This document shows positions 44,213 through 51,134 of a stretch of DNA of 64,000 nucleotides, in pieces. The first letter of the stretch is position 1, and every line of letters starts with the position of its first letter. A model generated the notes under the pieces. That model ran no database searches. It was given only the letters and a program-made list of their open reading frames with translations, and was not told the DNA's origin. Origin of the DNA: JAQVSH01 sp964349835 (GTDB lineage Bacteria > Bacteroidota > Bacteroidia > Bacteroidales > UBA4181); the NCBI GenBank assembly GCA_964349835.1, contig CAYGID010000001.1:1-64000 (forward strand), in the 5' to 3' direction. Position numbers and translations under genes: made by a program.

Positions 44213-44812
44213 TTACCGTGGAATATTGGCGCTGGCCGACAGAAAAGCGGCCAATCGCCTCACGGCTTGCCCGCGATGGCTGATACGGTTCTTCTCCTCC
44301 ATGCTCAACTCCGAAAAGTGCGAGGCAAACCCCTGCGGAACAAAAACAGGATCGTAGCCAAATCCCCCGGTGCCCCGCGGGGCAAGGGCTATAGTACCCT
44401 CTACCTTACCCTCAAAAAACCAGTTCTGCCCCCCATTCACAAAAGCAATTACTGTTCTGAAACGGGCCGAACGATGCGAAACCCCCTCCAACTTCTGCAG
44501 CAACAGCGCTATATTGGCGGCGTCGCGCAACAGCGGATTACGCTCGCCCGAAAACCTGGCCGACCAAACCCCGGGGGCTCCCCCGAGGGCATCCACTTCC
44601 AACCCGGAATCGTCGGCAAAACAAGGAATAGAAAAGTGCGAAGCGAGCGCCAAAGCCTTGGTCAACGCATTCGCCTCAAAAGTGGTTCCCTCTTCGGGAA
44701 TCTCGCGCAGGTAACCCACCGACTGCAGTGAGAGCAGCTCATAACCGGGACCCAGAATGCGCGCAACCTCCTCCACTTTGTGAAGGTTTGCCGATGCAAA
44801 GAGCAATTTCAT
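44213..44812 (-). CDS. rdgB: dITP/XTP pyrophosphatase (RdgB/HAM1 family)
   Basis: The enzyme hydrolyses non-canonical purine triphosphates such as dITP and XTP, keeping them out of nucleic acids. The 199-residue protein starts MKLLFASANLHKVEEV, where SANxxK (7-12) binds the substrate, and has FADDSGLEVDALGGAPGVWSARFSG in the middle and the C-terminal SHRGQAVRRL motif. It is complete and monocistronic, with its own promoter. Confidence 0.96.
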   Translation of the reverse strand: MKLLFASANLHKVEEVARILGPGYELLSLQSVGYLREIPEEGTTFEANALTKALALASHFSIPCFADDSGLEVDALGGAPGVWSARFSGERNPLLRDAANIALLLQKLEGVSHRSARFRTVIAFVNGGQNWFFEGKVEGTIALAPRGTGGFGYDPVFVPQGFASHFSELSMEEKNRISHRGQAVRRLAAFLSASANIPR

Positions 44813-44844
44813 ACTAAATAATTACTACCCATTGTCGGGTGCTG

Positions 44845-44875
44845 CAAAGATAACGAAGCTCGGAAAACCCCCAAA
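44845..44875 (-). promoter_or_regulatory. rdgB promoter
   Basis: The minus strand reads TTTG (44875-44872), a 19-base spacer and TATCTTTG (44852-44845), an exact fit to TTTG-N19-TAnnTTTG. It lies 32 bases before the rdgB ATG. Confidence 0.78.
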
Positions 44876-45007
44876 TGGGAGGAGCCTTGATGCGACCCGA
44901 TGCCACAACCGCCAATCGTCGCTACCGGCAATAGATGGCTGTAGGCAAAAGAGGTACTATTTACAAAAAATGATACGGAAAGAGGGGCAACGAGGAGACA
45001 TTTTTGT

Positions 45008-45015
45008 TACTTTTG
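45008..45015 (+). promoter_or_regulatory. Probable -7 element for ilvE
   Basis: TACTTTTG matches TAnnTTTG, 16 bases before the ilvE ATG at 45032. No -33 TTTG is seen at the right distance. Confidence 0.45.
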
Positions 45016-45031
45016 CCCAAAACGCGTTAGA

Positions 45032-46051
45032 ATGGAAACAATCGACTGGGCAAATTTGTCGTTCGGGTATCGTAGAACCGACTACAACATCAGATGCTAT
45101 TACCGAAACGGAGAGTGGGGACGACTTGAAATCTGTTCGTCCGAAACCCTTAACATCCACATGGCCGCCACCTGCCTCCACTACGGACAGGAGGCTTTCG
45201 AAGGGCTCAAAGCCTTTAGAGGCAAAGATGGAAAAATCAGGATATTCCGCTGCGACATGAATGCAAAACGGATGATCCGTTCGGCCGAATATATCAGCAT
45301 GAAAGCCCCCTCCGAAAAGCTCTTCATGGATGCGGTGTTGTCAGCAGTTAAACTGAATGAGCGGTTTGTGCCCCCTTATGGAACCGGTGCTTCGCTCTAC
45401 ATCAGACCTTTGCTCATTGGTTCGGGTCCGCAGGTCGGAGTAAAACCAGCCGACGAGTACACCTTTGTGGTATTTGTAACCCCCGTTGGCCCCTACTTTA
45501 AAGAGGGTTTCAAACCGGTTGACGTAGTCATCGACCGCGATCACGACAGAGCCGCACCCCGAGGTACCGGCCATATCAAAGTGGGTGGCAACTACGCAGC
45601 CAGTTTGGTTTCGGGCAAGCTTGCCCACGACCTGGGTTACTCCGCCGTGCTCTACCTCGATGCCGCCGAAAAGAAATATATCGACGAATGTGGGCCTGCC
45701 AACTTCTTTGGTATTCGCAACAACACCTACATAACTCCCGAATCGCATAGCATTCTGCCCTCCATCACCAACGACAGCATCCGGATTCTTGCGCACGATA
45801 TGGGCATGCAAGTTGAGTGCCGGCAGGTTCCCTACGAAGAACTCGCAACCTTCGAAGAGGCCGGCGAATGCGGCACAGCGGCGGTAATCACCCCCATCGA
45901 CAAAATATTCGACCCGCATCTCGGCATCACTTACACCTTTTGTCCGAAGGGCGTTCCAGGGCCATGGAGCACGAAGATCTACGAACGGCTCGTGGCAATC
46001 CAGACCGGCGAGGCCGAGGATCCCTATGGATGGAACACCTTTATTGAGTAA
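45032..46051 (+). CDS. ilvE: Branched-chain amino acid aminotransferase
   Basis: This PLP enzyme of fold type IV interconverts leucine, isoleucine and valine with their 2-oxo acids. The 339-residue product has the segment HYGQEAFEGLKAFRG (50-64), RPLLIGSGPQVGV, the PLP lysine Lys183 in GTGHIKVGGNYAAS (178-191), and CGTAAVITPI in the C-terminal half. The length and spacing fit the IlvE family II proteins. It ends 35 bases before a strong bidirectional terminator shared with metK. Confidence 0.96.
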   Translation: METIDWANLSFGYRRTDYNIRCYYRNGEWGRLEICSSETLNIHMAATCLHYGQEAFEGLKAFRGKDGKIRIFRCDMNAKRMIRSAEYISMKAPSEKLFMDAVLSAVKLNERFVPPYGTGASLYIRPLLIGSGPQVGVKPADEYTFVVFVTPVGPYFKEGFKPVDVVIDRDHDRAAPRGTGHIKVGGNYAASLVSGKLAHDLGYSAVLYLDAAEKKYIDECGPANFFGIRNNTYITPESHSILPSITNDSIRILAHDMGMQVECRQVPYEELATFEEAGECGTAAVITPIDKIFDPHLGITYTFCPKGVPGPWSTKIYERLVAIQTGEAEDPYGWNTFIE

Positions 46052-46086
46052 CTTTAGATAACCGGGTTCTTCGTCCGGATCACACC

Positions 46087-46124
46087 AAAAAAAAGAGGCT
46101 GCCTTAACAGGGCAGCCTCTTTTT
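46087..46124. terminator. Bidirectional terminator between ilvE and metK
   Basis: AAAGAGGCTGCC pairs with GGCAGCCTCTTT around the loop TTAACAG. A-rich sequence on the left and T-rich sequence on the right make it a rho-independent terminator for both converging genes. Confidence 0.92.
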
Positions 46125-46142
46125 ATATACTGGAACTCATTT

Positions 46143-47396
46143 TCAGGCAAGCCCAAAGGCAGCCTTCAGTTGATCTACATAATCGGTTTGTTCCCACGCA
46201 AAGAAGGTGACCTTCTTGCGCAGTTCCGAGCCATTGTACTGCAATACCACCTCTTTCTGGTAGGAGTCGCGACCAAAATGGCCATATGAGGCCGTCTCAA
46301 GGAAGACCGGATATTTGAGCCCAAAACGCTTAATAATAGCATAGGGACGAAGATCGAAGAGCGCCTGCACCTTCTGAGCAATCTCGCCGTCGGACACCGA
46401 CACCCTAGAGGTGCCATAGGTGTTCACATAAACACTTAAAGGGGCTGCAACCCCGATGGCATACGAGAGCTGAACCAGCACCTCGTCCGAAATCCCTGCG
46501 GCCACAAGGTTTTTGGCAATATGACGAGCCGCATAGGCAGCCGAGCGGTCGACCTTCGAAGCATCTTTGCCCGAAAAGGCGCCACCACCGTGTGCACCTT
46601 TACCGCCATAGGTATCCACAATAATCTTCCTGCCGGTAAGACCGGTGTCGCCGTGAGGTCCGCCAACGACAAACTTGCCGGTAGGATTCACATGCAGAAT
46701 ATAGTTGGTGGAAAAAAGCGACTGTAAGCGCGCAGGCAGCTTGGAAACCACCGCGGGAATCAGATATTTTATGACATCGGCCTTAATCTTGGCCAACATG
46801 GCCTCCTCTTGATCAAAGTCGTCGTGCTGAGTGGAGACCACCAGCGTATGAACCCGCACAGGCACATTCTTATCGGAGTATTCGATGGTCACCTGCGACT
46901 TGGAATCGGGGCGCAGATAGGTCATCACCTCGCCCTTCCGTCGGATGTGGGACAACTCCTTCAGCAATGCATGCGAAAGCATCAGCGGAAGAGGCATCAA
47001 CTCATCGGTTTCGCGCGTGGCATAACCGAACATCATGCCTTGGTCGCCAGCACCCTGCTCTTCTTCGACAGCCCGCACAACCCCTTGGTTTATATCGGGC
47101 GACTGCTCATGAATGGCCGAAAGAACACCGCACGACTTGCTTTCGAACATATACTCGCCCCGCGTGTAACCAATCGCCTCAATGACCCTGCGGGCCACCG
47201 ACTGCACATCGACATAACCCGTGGTCTTCACCTCGCCGCTTAACACCACGAGACCCGTGGTAACCAGCGTTTCACAGGCAACTTTCGACTCCGGATCAAC
47301 ACGGAGAAACTCATCAAGCAAAGCATCGGAAATCTGATCGGCAACTTTATCGGGATGTCCCTCAGAGACAGATTCGGACGTAAATAAATAAGCCAT
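46143..47396 (-). CDS. metK: S-adenosylmethionine synthetase
   Basis: MetK makes S-adenosylmethionine from methionine and ATP. From the ATG at 47396 the product has 417 residues, with ESVSEGHPDKVADQISDA near the N-terminus (catalytic His and metal Asp), GDQGMMFGYA, and FVVGGPHGDTGLTGRKI followed by YGGKGAHGGGAFSGKDASKVDRSAAY. An ATG three codons upstream is possible. No SAM riboswitch is visible: only 56 bases separate metK from the epimerase stop, and they hold a -7 element. Confidence 0.97.
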   Translation of the reverse strand: MAYLFTSESVSEGHPDKVADQISDALLDEFLRVDPESKVACETLVTTGLVVLSGEVKTTGYVDVQSVARRVIEAIGYTRGEYMFESKSCGVLSAIHEQSPDINQGVVRAVEEEQGAGDQGMMFGYATRETDELMPLPLMLSHALLKELSHIRRKGEVMTYLRPDSKSQVTIEYSDKNVPVRVHTLVVSTQHDDFDQEEAMLAKIKADVIKYLIPAVVSKLPARLQSLFSTNYILHVNPTGKFVVGGPHGDTGLTGRKIIVDTYGGKGAHGGGAFSGKDASKVDRSAAYAARHIAKNLVAAGISDEVLVQLSYAIGVAAPLSVYVNTYGTSRVSVSDGEIAQKVQALFDLRPYAIIKRFGLKYPVFLETASYGHFGRDSYQKEVVLQYNGSELRKKVTFFAWEQTDYVDQLKAAFGLA

Positions 47397-47427
47397 ATAA
47401 TGCAAAATAATCGTGAATTACAAAGCG

Positions 47428-47435
47428 CAAATATA
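47428..47435 (-). promoter_or_regulatory. Probable -7 element for metK
   Basis: The minus strand reads TATATTTG, matching TAnnTTTG, 31 bases before the metK ATG. No -33 match is seen, and metK could also be read from the epimerase promoter. Confidence 0.4.
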
Positions 47436-47452
47436 ACGTCTTTTTTTATAGC

Positions 47453-48472
47453 TCACCGCTTACCCTTAAGATAACACGCTGCTATGTGCGCAAGGGTATC
47501 ATGGAGCGGGGTATAGCGCAGTGAGACGGCGGTTGTGACGGCCGAACCATCGTAGCTCGATATTCTGAAAGAGGAGCGGATTATATCGGGCGAGATTTTC
47601 AAAGCACGGCCAGTGAGCCACGTATAGCCATTTGCGGCAGCAATGCCCAAATTTGCCATCCAGGGCCGAAGCGCAAACGCGGGCGGTGAAACCCCCAGCG
47701 AAAGTGCAATGGCGCGGAACAACTCCTTGTAGAGCACATTGGCGCCCGACAAGATAAACCGACGGCCAAAGCAGTCGGCCCGACTCAGGGCTATCATGGC
47801 CTCGGCCACATCGCGCACATCGACCACGCTGGTACCTCCCGGAGGATAGGCCGGCAACCCCTTATAGATCGTCGGAAAAAAAGAGCCACTTCCCGAATCC
47901 CAAAAACCGGGACCTAGAACCACAGAGGGGTTTACCACCAGCACCTTCAGCCCGTCGGCAGCCGCCTTCCACACCGCCACTTCTGCAGCATGCTTGCTCT
48001 CGGCGTAATCGGAATGGTAACGGGCAGAATCCCATCCCATCGATTCGGTTGCCGTAACCCCCGGAGGAGAATCGATCGTTGCCACCGAACTCACGTAGCA
48101 AAACTGCCCCACCCCGCTTTGGAGGGCTGCCTTGGCCAGCTCCGAAGTGACCTCCGCATTGTGCAGAAAGAGCGACTCACGCTGCCCAGGCAAAAACGAA
48201 ACCATGCCGGCCACGTGAAATATCCTGTCGACCCCCCTGCATAACGCGGGGAGCGCCCCAAAACGGGTAAGATCTGACTGCACCCACTCCACCCGGTCGA
48301 AGAGAGAATCGGCTTCAGGGTTGCCGCTAGCAAAAAGCGAACGAACCGCCTCGATCTTTTGGAGACTACGGTATACCGCCTTTACCCGATAACCCTCCCG
48401 GAGAAGCGCCATCAACAGATGCGACCCCAGCAGACCCGTAGCACCGGTAACCAGACAAACCTCTTTTTGCAT
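47453..48472 (-). CDS. NAD(P)-dependent epimerase/dehydratase (extended SDR family)
   Basis: From the ATG at 48472 the product has 339 residues. The Rossmann turn TGATGLLG is at 9-16, a VSS segment with the likely catalytic serine lies near 127-129, and Tyr156 and Lys160 form the YxxxK active site. A VVNPSVVLGPG motif follows. These are the marks of extended short-chain dehydrogenases of the dihydroflavonol reductase / sugar epimerase kind. The substrate cannot be read from the sequence. It probably shares a transcript with metK, 56 bases downstream, but I see no functional link. An ATG nine codons upstream is possible. Confidence 0.85.
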   Translation of the reverse strand: MQKEVCLVTGATGLLGSHLLMALLREGYRVKAVYRSLQKIEAVRSLFASGNPEADSLFDRVEWVQSDLTRFGALPALCRGVDRIFHVAGMVSFLPGQRESLFLHNAEVTSELAKAALQSGVGQFCYVSSVATIDSPPGVTATESMGWDSARYHSDYAESKHAAEVAVWKAAADGLKVLVVNPSVVLGPGFWDSGSGSFFPTIYKGLPAYPPGGTSVVDVRDVAEAMIALSRADCFGRRFILSGANVLYKELFRAIALSLGVSPPAFALRPWMANLGIAAANGYTWLTGRALKISPDIIRSSFRISSYDGSAVTTAVSLRYTPLHDTLAHIAACYLKGKR

Positions 48473-48528
48473 GGAACCCCTATTCACGCTACTATCCATT
48501 ACACTTCAAAATCAATAAATCGAACTAC

Positions 48529-48536
48529 CAAAAATA
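48529..48536 (-). promoter_or_regulatory. Probable -7 element for the epimerase gene
   Basis: The minus strand reads TATTTTTG, matching TAnnTTTG, 56 bases before the ATG at 48472. A -33 TTTG is not present at the usual distance. Confidence 0.4.
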
Positions 48537-48595
48537 GTCATTCGGCGCAAAAAGAGGATGCATTATTTTGTGGCCTGTTGGAAAAACAGAATTAC

Positions 48596-48613
48596 GTTCG
48601 TATTTTTACGAAC
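48596..48613. promoter_or_regulatory. Perfect inverted repeat, possible operator before the ArsF-like gene
   Basis: GTTCGTA (48596-48602) and TACGAAC (48607-48613) are perfect complements around TTTT, 32 bases before the ATG at 48646. The size and symmetry suit a dimeric regulator's site; a transcript hairpin is also possible. Confidence 0.4.
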
Positions 48614-48645
48614 AAAACTGGTATGAACCAAACATGTAACGCCTT

Positions 48646-49101
48646 ATGAAAAGTTGGATTTCCATTAAGTCGGTAAAAATTGGATTGTTGGCCGTTGTGT
48701 TGATTTCGGGACTGTTTCTGCTATTCAACGGAACACTCACCGGAAAACAACAGACCCACAAGGAGGCGACCCCCGCCGGGGGAGTTGTAGCCATCGATTC
48801 GGTGACGGTGTACTACTTTCATGCTTCGCAGCGTTGCGTAACCTGTACGGCCGTTGAGGAGGTGACCCGCGAAGCGCTCAAAACTTACTTTGGCGAATCG
48901 GTTCCCTTTGTATCGATCGACGGCCAGAAGGATCGTCAAAATCCGCTTCTCAAAAAATTCCAGATTTCGGGTCAGACCTTACTGCTGGTGAAAGGCGATA
49001 AAGTGGCCAACCTCACTGCCGATGCCTTTTTGCTAGCCCGAACGGCCCCGCAAAAACTGAAAGGAAAAATTAAGAGCACCATAGAAGCGCTCGCAAAATA
49101 G
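48646..49101 (+). CDS. Membrane-anchored thioredoxin-like protein, ArsF-type
   Basis: The product is 151 residues with one N-terminal hydrophobic segment (about 11-27) that anchors it or acts as a signal sequence, a linker, and a thioredoxin-like domain starting YYFHASQRCVTCTAVEEV. The CxxC pair is Cys64 and Cys67. This pattern matches a Bacteroidota family annotated as nitrophenyl compound nitroreductase subunit ArsF, often found near arsenic or thiol redox genes. No such genes lie nearby; it stands alone between an epimerase and a tRNA. The periplasmic location and the redox role are inferred. Confidence 0.7.
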   Translation: MKSWISIKSVKIGLLAVVLISGLFLLFNGTLTGKQQTHKEATPAGGVVAIDSVTVYYFHASQRCVTCTAVEEVTREALKTYFGESVPFVSIDGQKDRQNPLLKKFQISGQTLLLVKGDKVANLTADAFLLARTAPQKLKGKIKSTIEALAK

Positions 49102-49126
49102 GGATAGGGAAGGCACCGGGAGCGCG

Positions 49127-49160
49127 AAAAAAAATCGGGGTGGCTGTTAACCACCCCGAT
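49127..49160 (-). terminator. Intrinsic terminator after tRNA-Ser
   Basis: On the minus strand ATCGGGGTGG pairs with CCACCCCGAT around TTAACAG, followed by a run of eight T. It lies 9 bases after the tRNA 3' end. The plus strand lacks a T run, so it serves the tRNA. Confidence 0.9.
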
Positions 49161-49168
49161 TCGGCTTG

Positions 49169-49255
49169 CGGAAAGCGAGGGATTCGAACCCCCGGTACCC
49201 CGAAGGGTACAGCAGATTTCGAGTCTGCCCCATTCGACCACTCTGGCAGCTTTCC
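49169..49255 (-). tRNA. tRNA-Ser, anticodon CGA
   Basis: The 87-base gene folds as a class II tRNA: acceptor GGAAAGC/GCTTTCC, D-arm with GAGTGGTCGAATGG, anticodon loop CTCGAAA (anticodon CGA, reading UCG), a long variable arm TACCC-TTCG-GGGTA and the T-loop GGTTCGAATCC. The CCA end is not encoded. UCG is used often in the neighbouring genes. It has its own promoter and terminator. Confidence 0.97.
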
Positions 49256-49269
49256 GTTTTTTGAGCCGA

Positions 49270-49299
49270 CAAATGTACGCAAATTTTGCAATTGTCAAA
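49270..49299 (-). promoter_or_regulatory. tRNA-Ser promoter
   Basis: The minus strand reads TTTG (49299-49296), an 18-base spacer and TACATTTG (49277-49270), close to TTTG-N19-TAnnTTTG. The -7 element ends 14 bases before the tRNA 5' end. Confidence 0.75.
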
Positions 49300-49333
49300 A
49301 TAGTGCGCCGCCTAAAAGGGAACTATGCTGCGA

Positions 49334-49744
49334 TCAGGCTTTCACCGTTGCAATGGCATCTACCAGCTTGTCGAGCCCCTCACGGATGGGCTTTTCGAGC
49401 ATCATTTTGAGGGCAAAATTGAGTTCCGACTTTACCGTGAACTTCACGCAAGAGCTCTCAGGCGAAAGGGGTTTAATCTGAACCCAGAAAATGAAGGGGG
49501 TTCCCATCCCTTCGCCCTCCATTTTCACGGTCTCTGGTTGCCGTTCCACGATTTTGAGGGTAATCCGGGCCATGCCACCCACCACACACGACAACTCATC
49601 GGGGGTGGCGCTCCATTCGCTTACTTTATCGGCCGGAAGGCGGTCGCGGAACTGATCGAGTTTTGACAAATCCGAAAAAAAGGCATATAATTTTTCGGCA
49701 GGAAGTTGCGTGGTTCCCACCTTGCTTTCAATTTTGGTTTCCAT
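49334..49744 (-). CDS. SRPBCC-fold (START-like) small protein
   Basis: From the ATG at 49744 the product has 136 residues. Its layout, an initial strand (METKIESKVGTTQLPAEKLYAFFSDLSKLDQF), alternating strands, and a long C-terminal helix (LKMMLEKPIREGLDKLVDAIATV), fits the SRPBCC ligand-binding fold. No catalytic motif is evident, and the ligand is unknown. The start lies 17 bases inside trmB, so translation is probably coupled. It is the last gene of the minus-strand group that begins at cvpA. Confidence 0.75.
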   Translation of the reverse strand: METKIESKVGTTQLPAEKLYAFFSDLSKLDQFRDRLPADKVSEWSATPDELSCVVGGMARITLKIVERQPETVKMEGEGMGTPFIFWVQIKPLSPESSCVKFTVKSELNFALKMMLEKPIREGLDKLVDAIATVKA

Positions 49745-50636
49745 TCTGATTGTTGTAAGGTTTGTTGAACAGGGAAGCCACATCAGACACTTCCTTGCTG
49801 CCGGATACCGCATCAAGGGTCGTATCAGCTCCGGATAGTGAATCCGAATCGCAGGATTCTTCGGCGCCGGGAATCAAGACATTGTGTGGAGCGGCATCAG
49901 CGTCAGGGATAGAATCAGCGTCCGGGATGGAATCAGGATCCGGATCGAACAGAGGCTCCGCGCCGGTAAGCCGGAATTGCAGATAGGTTATGGCAAATCC
50001 CTTGCCCATGAATAAGGTTTCGTAGTGGGTTCTTATTGAGAGAATGTCGTCGGCCCGACCCGATCCGTAAAGGTCGTGGGTGGAATCGATACACTCAAGT
50101 CGATTCAGTTCAATCACCGAAAGGGTAAAATCGTAGAGCTGGCGGGAGTCGGTTTTCAGGTGAACCACCCCGTCGGGTTTCAGGAAGGCACGATAACGGG
50201 TCAGGAATCCGGCAGAGGTTAACCGCTTTTTAGCGCGGTTCCGTTTGGCCTGCGGATCGGGAAAAGTAATCCAGATTTCCGACACCTCTCCCGGCGCGAA
50301 AAAGGAGCCTATCAACTCGATGCGGGTACGGAGAAAGCCCACATTCTGCAATCCGCTCTGTAGTGCCTCGGAGGCCCCTTTCCATATGCGGGCGCCCTTG
50401 ATGTCGACCCCCAAAAAATTCTTTTCGGGAAATCGTCTGGCGAGCCCCACAGAGTACTCGCCCTTACCGCATCCCAGCTCTAGCACCAAGGGGCGGTCGT
50501 TCCCAAAAAATTGTTTCGACCACTTGCCGCGCAAAGAGTGCTCCGAACCATACAGTTCACTGAAAGGCGGCGCCTGTACCACATTCGCAAAGGTGGCCAT
50601 TTCGGCAAATTTCTGCAGCTTATTTTTATTACTCAC
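49728..50636 (-). CDS. trmB: tRNA (guanine-N7)-methyltransferase TrmB with acidic C-terminal tail
   Basis: TrmB methylates G46 in the variable loop of tRNAs. The 302-residue product has the SAM loop LELGCGKGEYSVGLA (52-66), the DIKGARIWKG segment (78-87) and the family signature ITFPDPQAKRNRAKKRL (123-139). The enzyme domain ends near 228. About 74 further residues form a low-complexity tail rich in Asp, Ser and Pro (DSIPDA repeats at 235-247), ending Asn-rich; this is unusual, because TrmB proteins normally stop soon after the catalytic domain. The tail is partly encoded by an 18-base tandem repeat. The gene overlaps gldH upstream by 8 bases and the SRPBCC gene downstream by 17. Confidence 0.93.
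   Translation of the reverse strand: MSNKNKLQKFAEMATFANVVQAPPFSELYGSEHSLRGKWSKQFFGNDRPLVLELGCGKGEYSVGLARRFPEKNFLGVDIKGARIWKGASEALQSGLQNVGFLRTRIELIGSFFAPGEVSEIWITFPDPQAKRNRAKKRLTSAGFLTRYRAFLKPDGVVHLKTDSRQLYDFTLSVIELNRLECIDSTHDLYGSGRADDILSIRTHYETLFMGKGFAITYLQFRLTGAEPLFDPDPDSIPDADSIPDADAAPHNVLIPGAEESCDSDSLSGADTTLDAVSGSKEVSDVASLFNKPYNNQNGNQN
49899..49934 (-). repeat. 18-base tandem repeat in the trmB tail
   Basis: Two adjacent 18-base units (49899-49916 and 49917-49934) differ at two positions and encode the repeated peptide DSIPDA in TrmB. A partial third unit follows. The unit is a multiple of three, so copy-number change would keep the frame. Confidence 0.75.
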
Positions 50637-51129
50637 TTACCGAAGGGTTGGGTTGGGAGGTTTCTACCCGAAACCCCACATTTACAATAGCAGGCAGCGC
50701 CTCAACGCGCATGGCCTGTTCCAGTTTAAACTGATAGACTCCGGGCAAAGGAAATTTCACACCCCGTTTATAGGGAATCCGGTACCAAAGGAGATCGCCC
50801 AGCCCCGATCCGTACCAGCGACCCTGCGAATCGGCCAAAACCAGTTCGAGTGTGTCGGTTGCTGTGCGACCGTCGGGGAGGTCGCTATGCAAAAAAAGAA
50901 AGAGATTAGAATAAGGGTAATCGCCTGTATGGCGTAGGTTTACATAGAAGTCGAATGACGAAACTGTATCGGTCACAGTCACCAAAAAAGGGTACTTCAC
51001 CGCGCGGTGCCAGGAGCGACCCTGTACCGATACCGATTCGTCGAAAAACATAGTGCGGTCGCAACCGGCCCACAAAAGGAGCAGGAGGGCCGTAACCACA
51101 AGACCAACCGACAACTTGCGACTCTTCAT
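50629..51129 (-). CDS. gldH: Gliding motility-type lipoprotein GldH
   Basis: The 166-residue product has a signal peptide ending in a lipobox LLWAGC (Cys23), so it is probably a lipoprotein. The GldH domain is recognisable in FDFYVNLRHTGDYPYSNLFLFLHSDLPDG and WYGSGLGDLLWYRIPYKRGVKFP. In Flavobacterium GldH is needed for gliding and type IX secretion; in Bacteroidales it is widespread in non-gliding species with an unclear role. It starts 5 bases after the ricT stop and overlaps trmB, an arrangement I know from other Bacteroidota. Confidence 0.9.
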   Translation of the reverse strand: MKSRKLSVGLVVTALLLLLWAGCDRTMFFDESVSVQGRSWHRAVKYPFLVTVTDTVSSFDFYVNLRHTGDYPYSNLFLFLHSDLPDGRTATDTLELVLADSQGRWYGSGLGDLLWYRIPYKRGVKFPLPGVYQFKLEQAMRVEALPAIVNVGFRVETSQPNPSVSE

Positions 51130-51134
51130 ACGGG

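Noticed and set aside
47397..47452. Possible SAM riboswitch before metK
   Set aside because: Only 56 bases are available and no conserved SAM aptamer pairing is visible.
49140..49481. Open frame of 113 codons running across tRNA-Ser
   Set aside because: Its N-terminal half is the antisense translation of the tRNA gene, a known source of false protein predictions; the rest opposes the SRPBCC gene.
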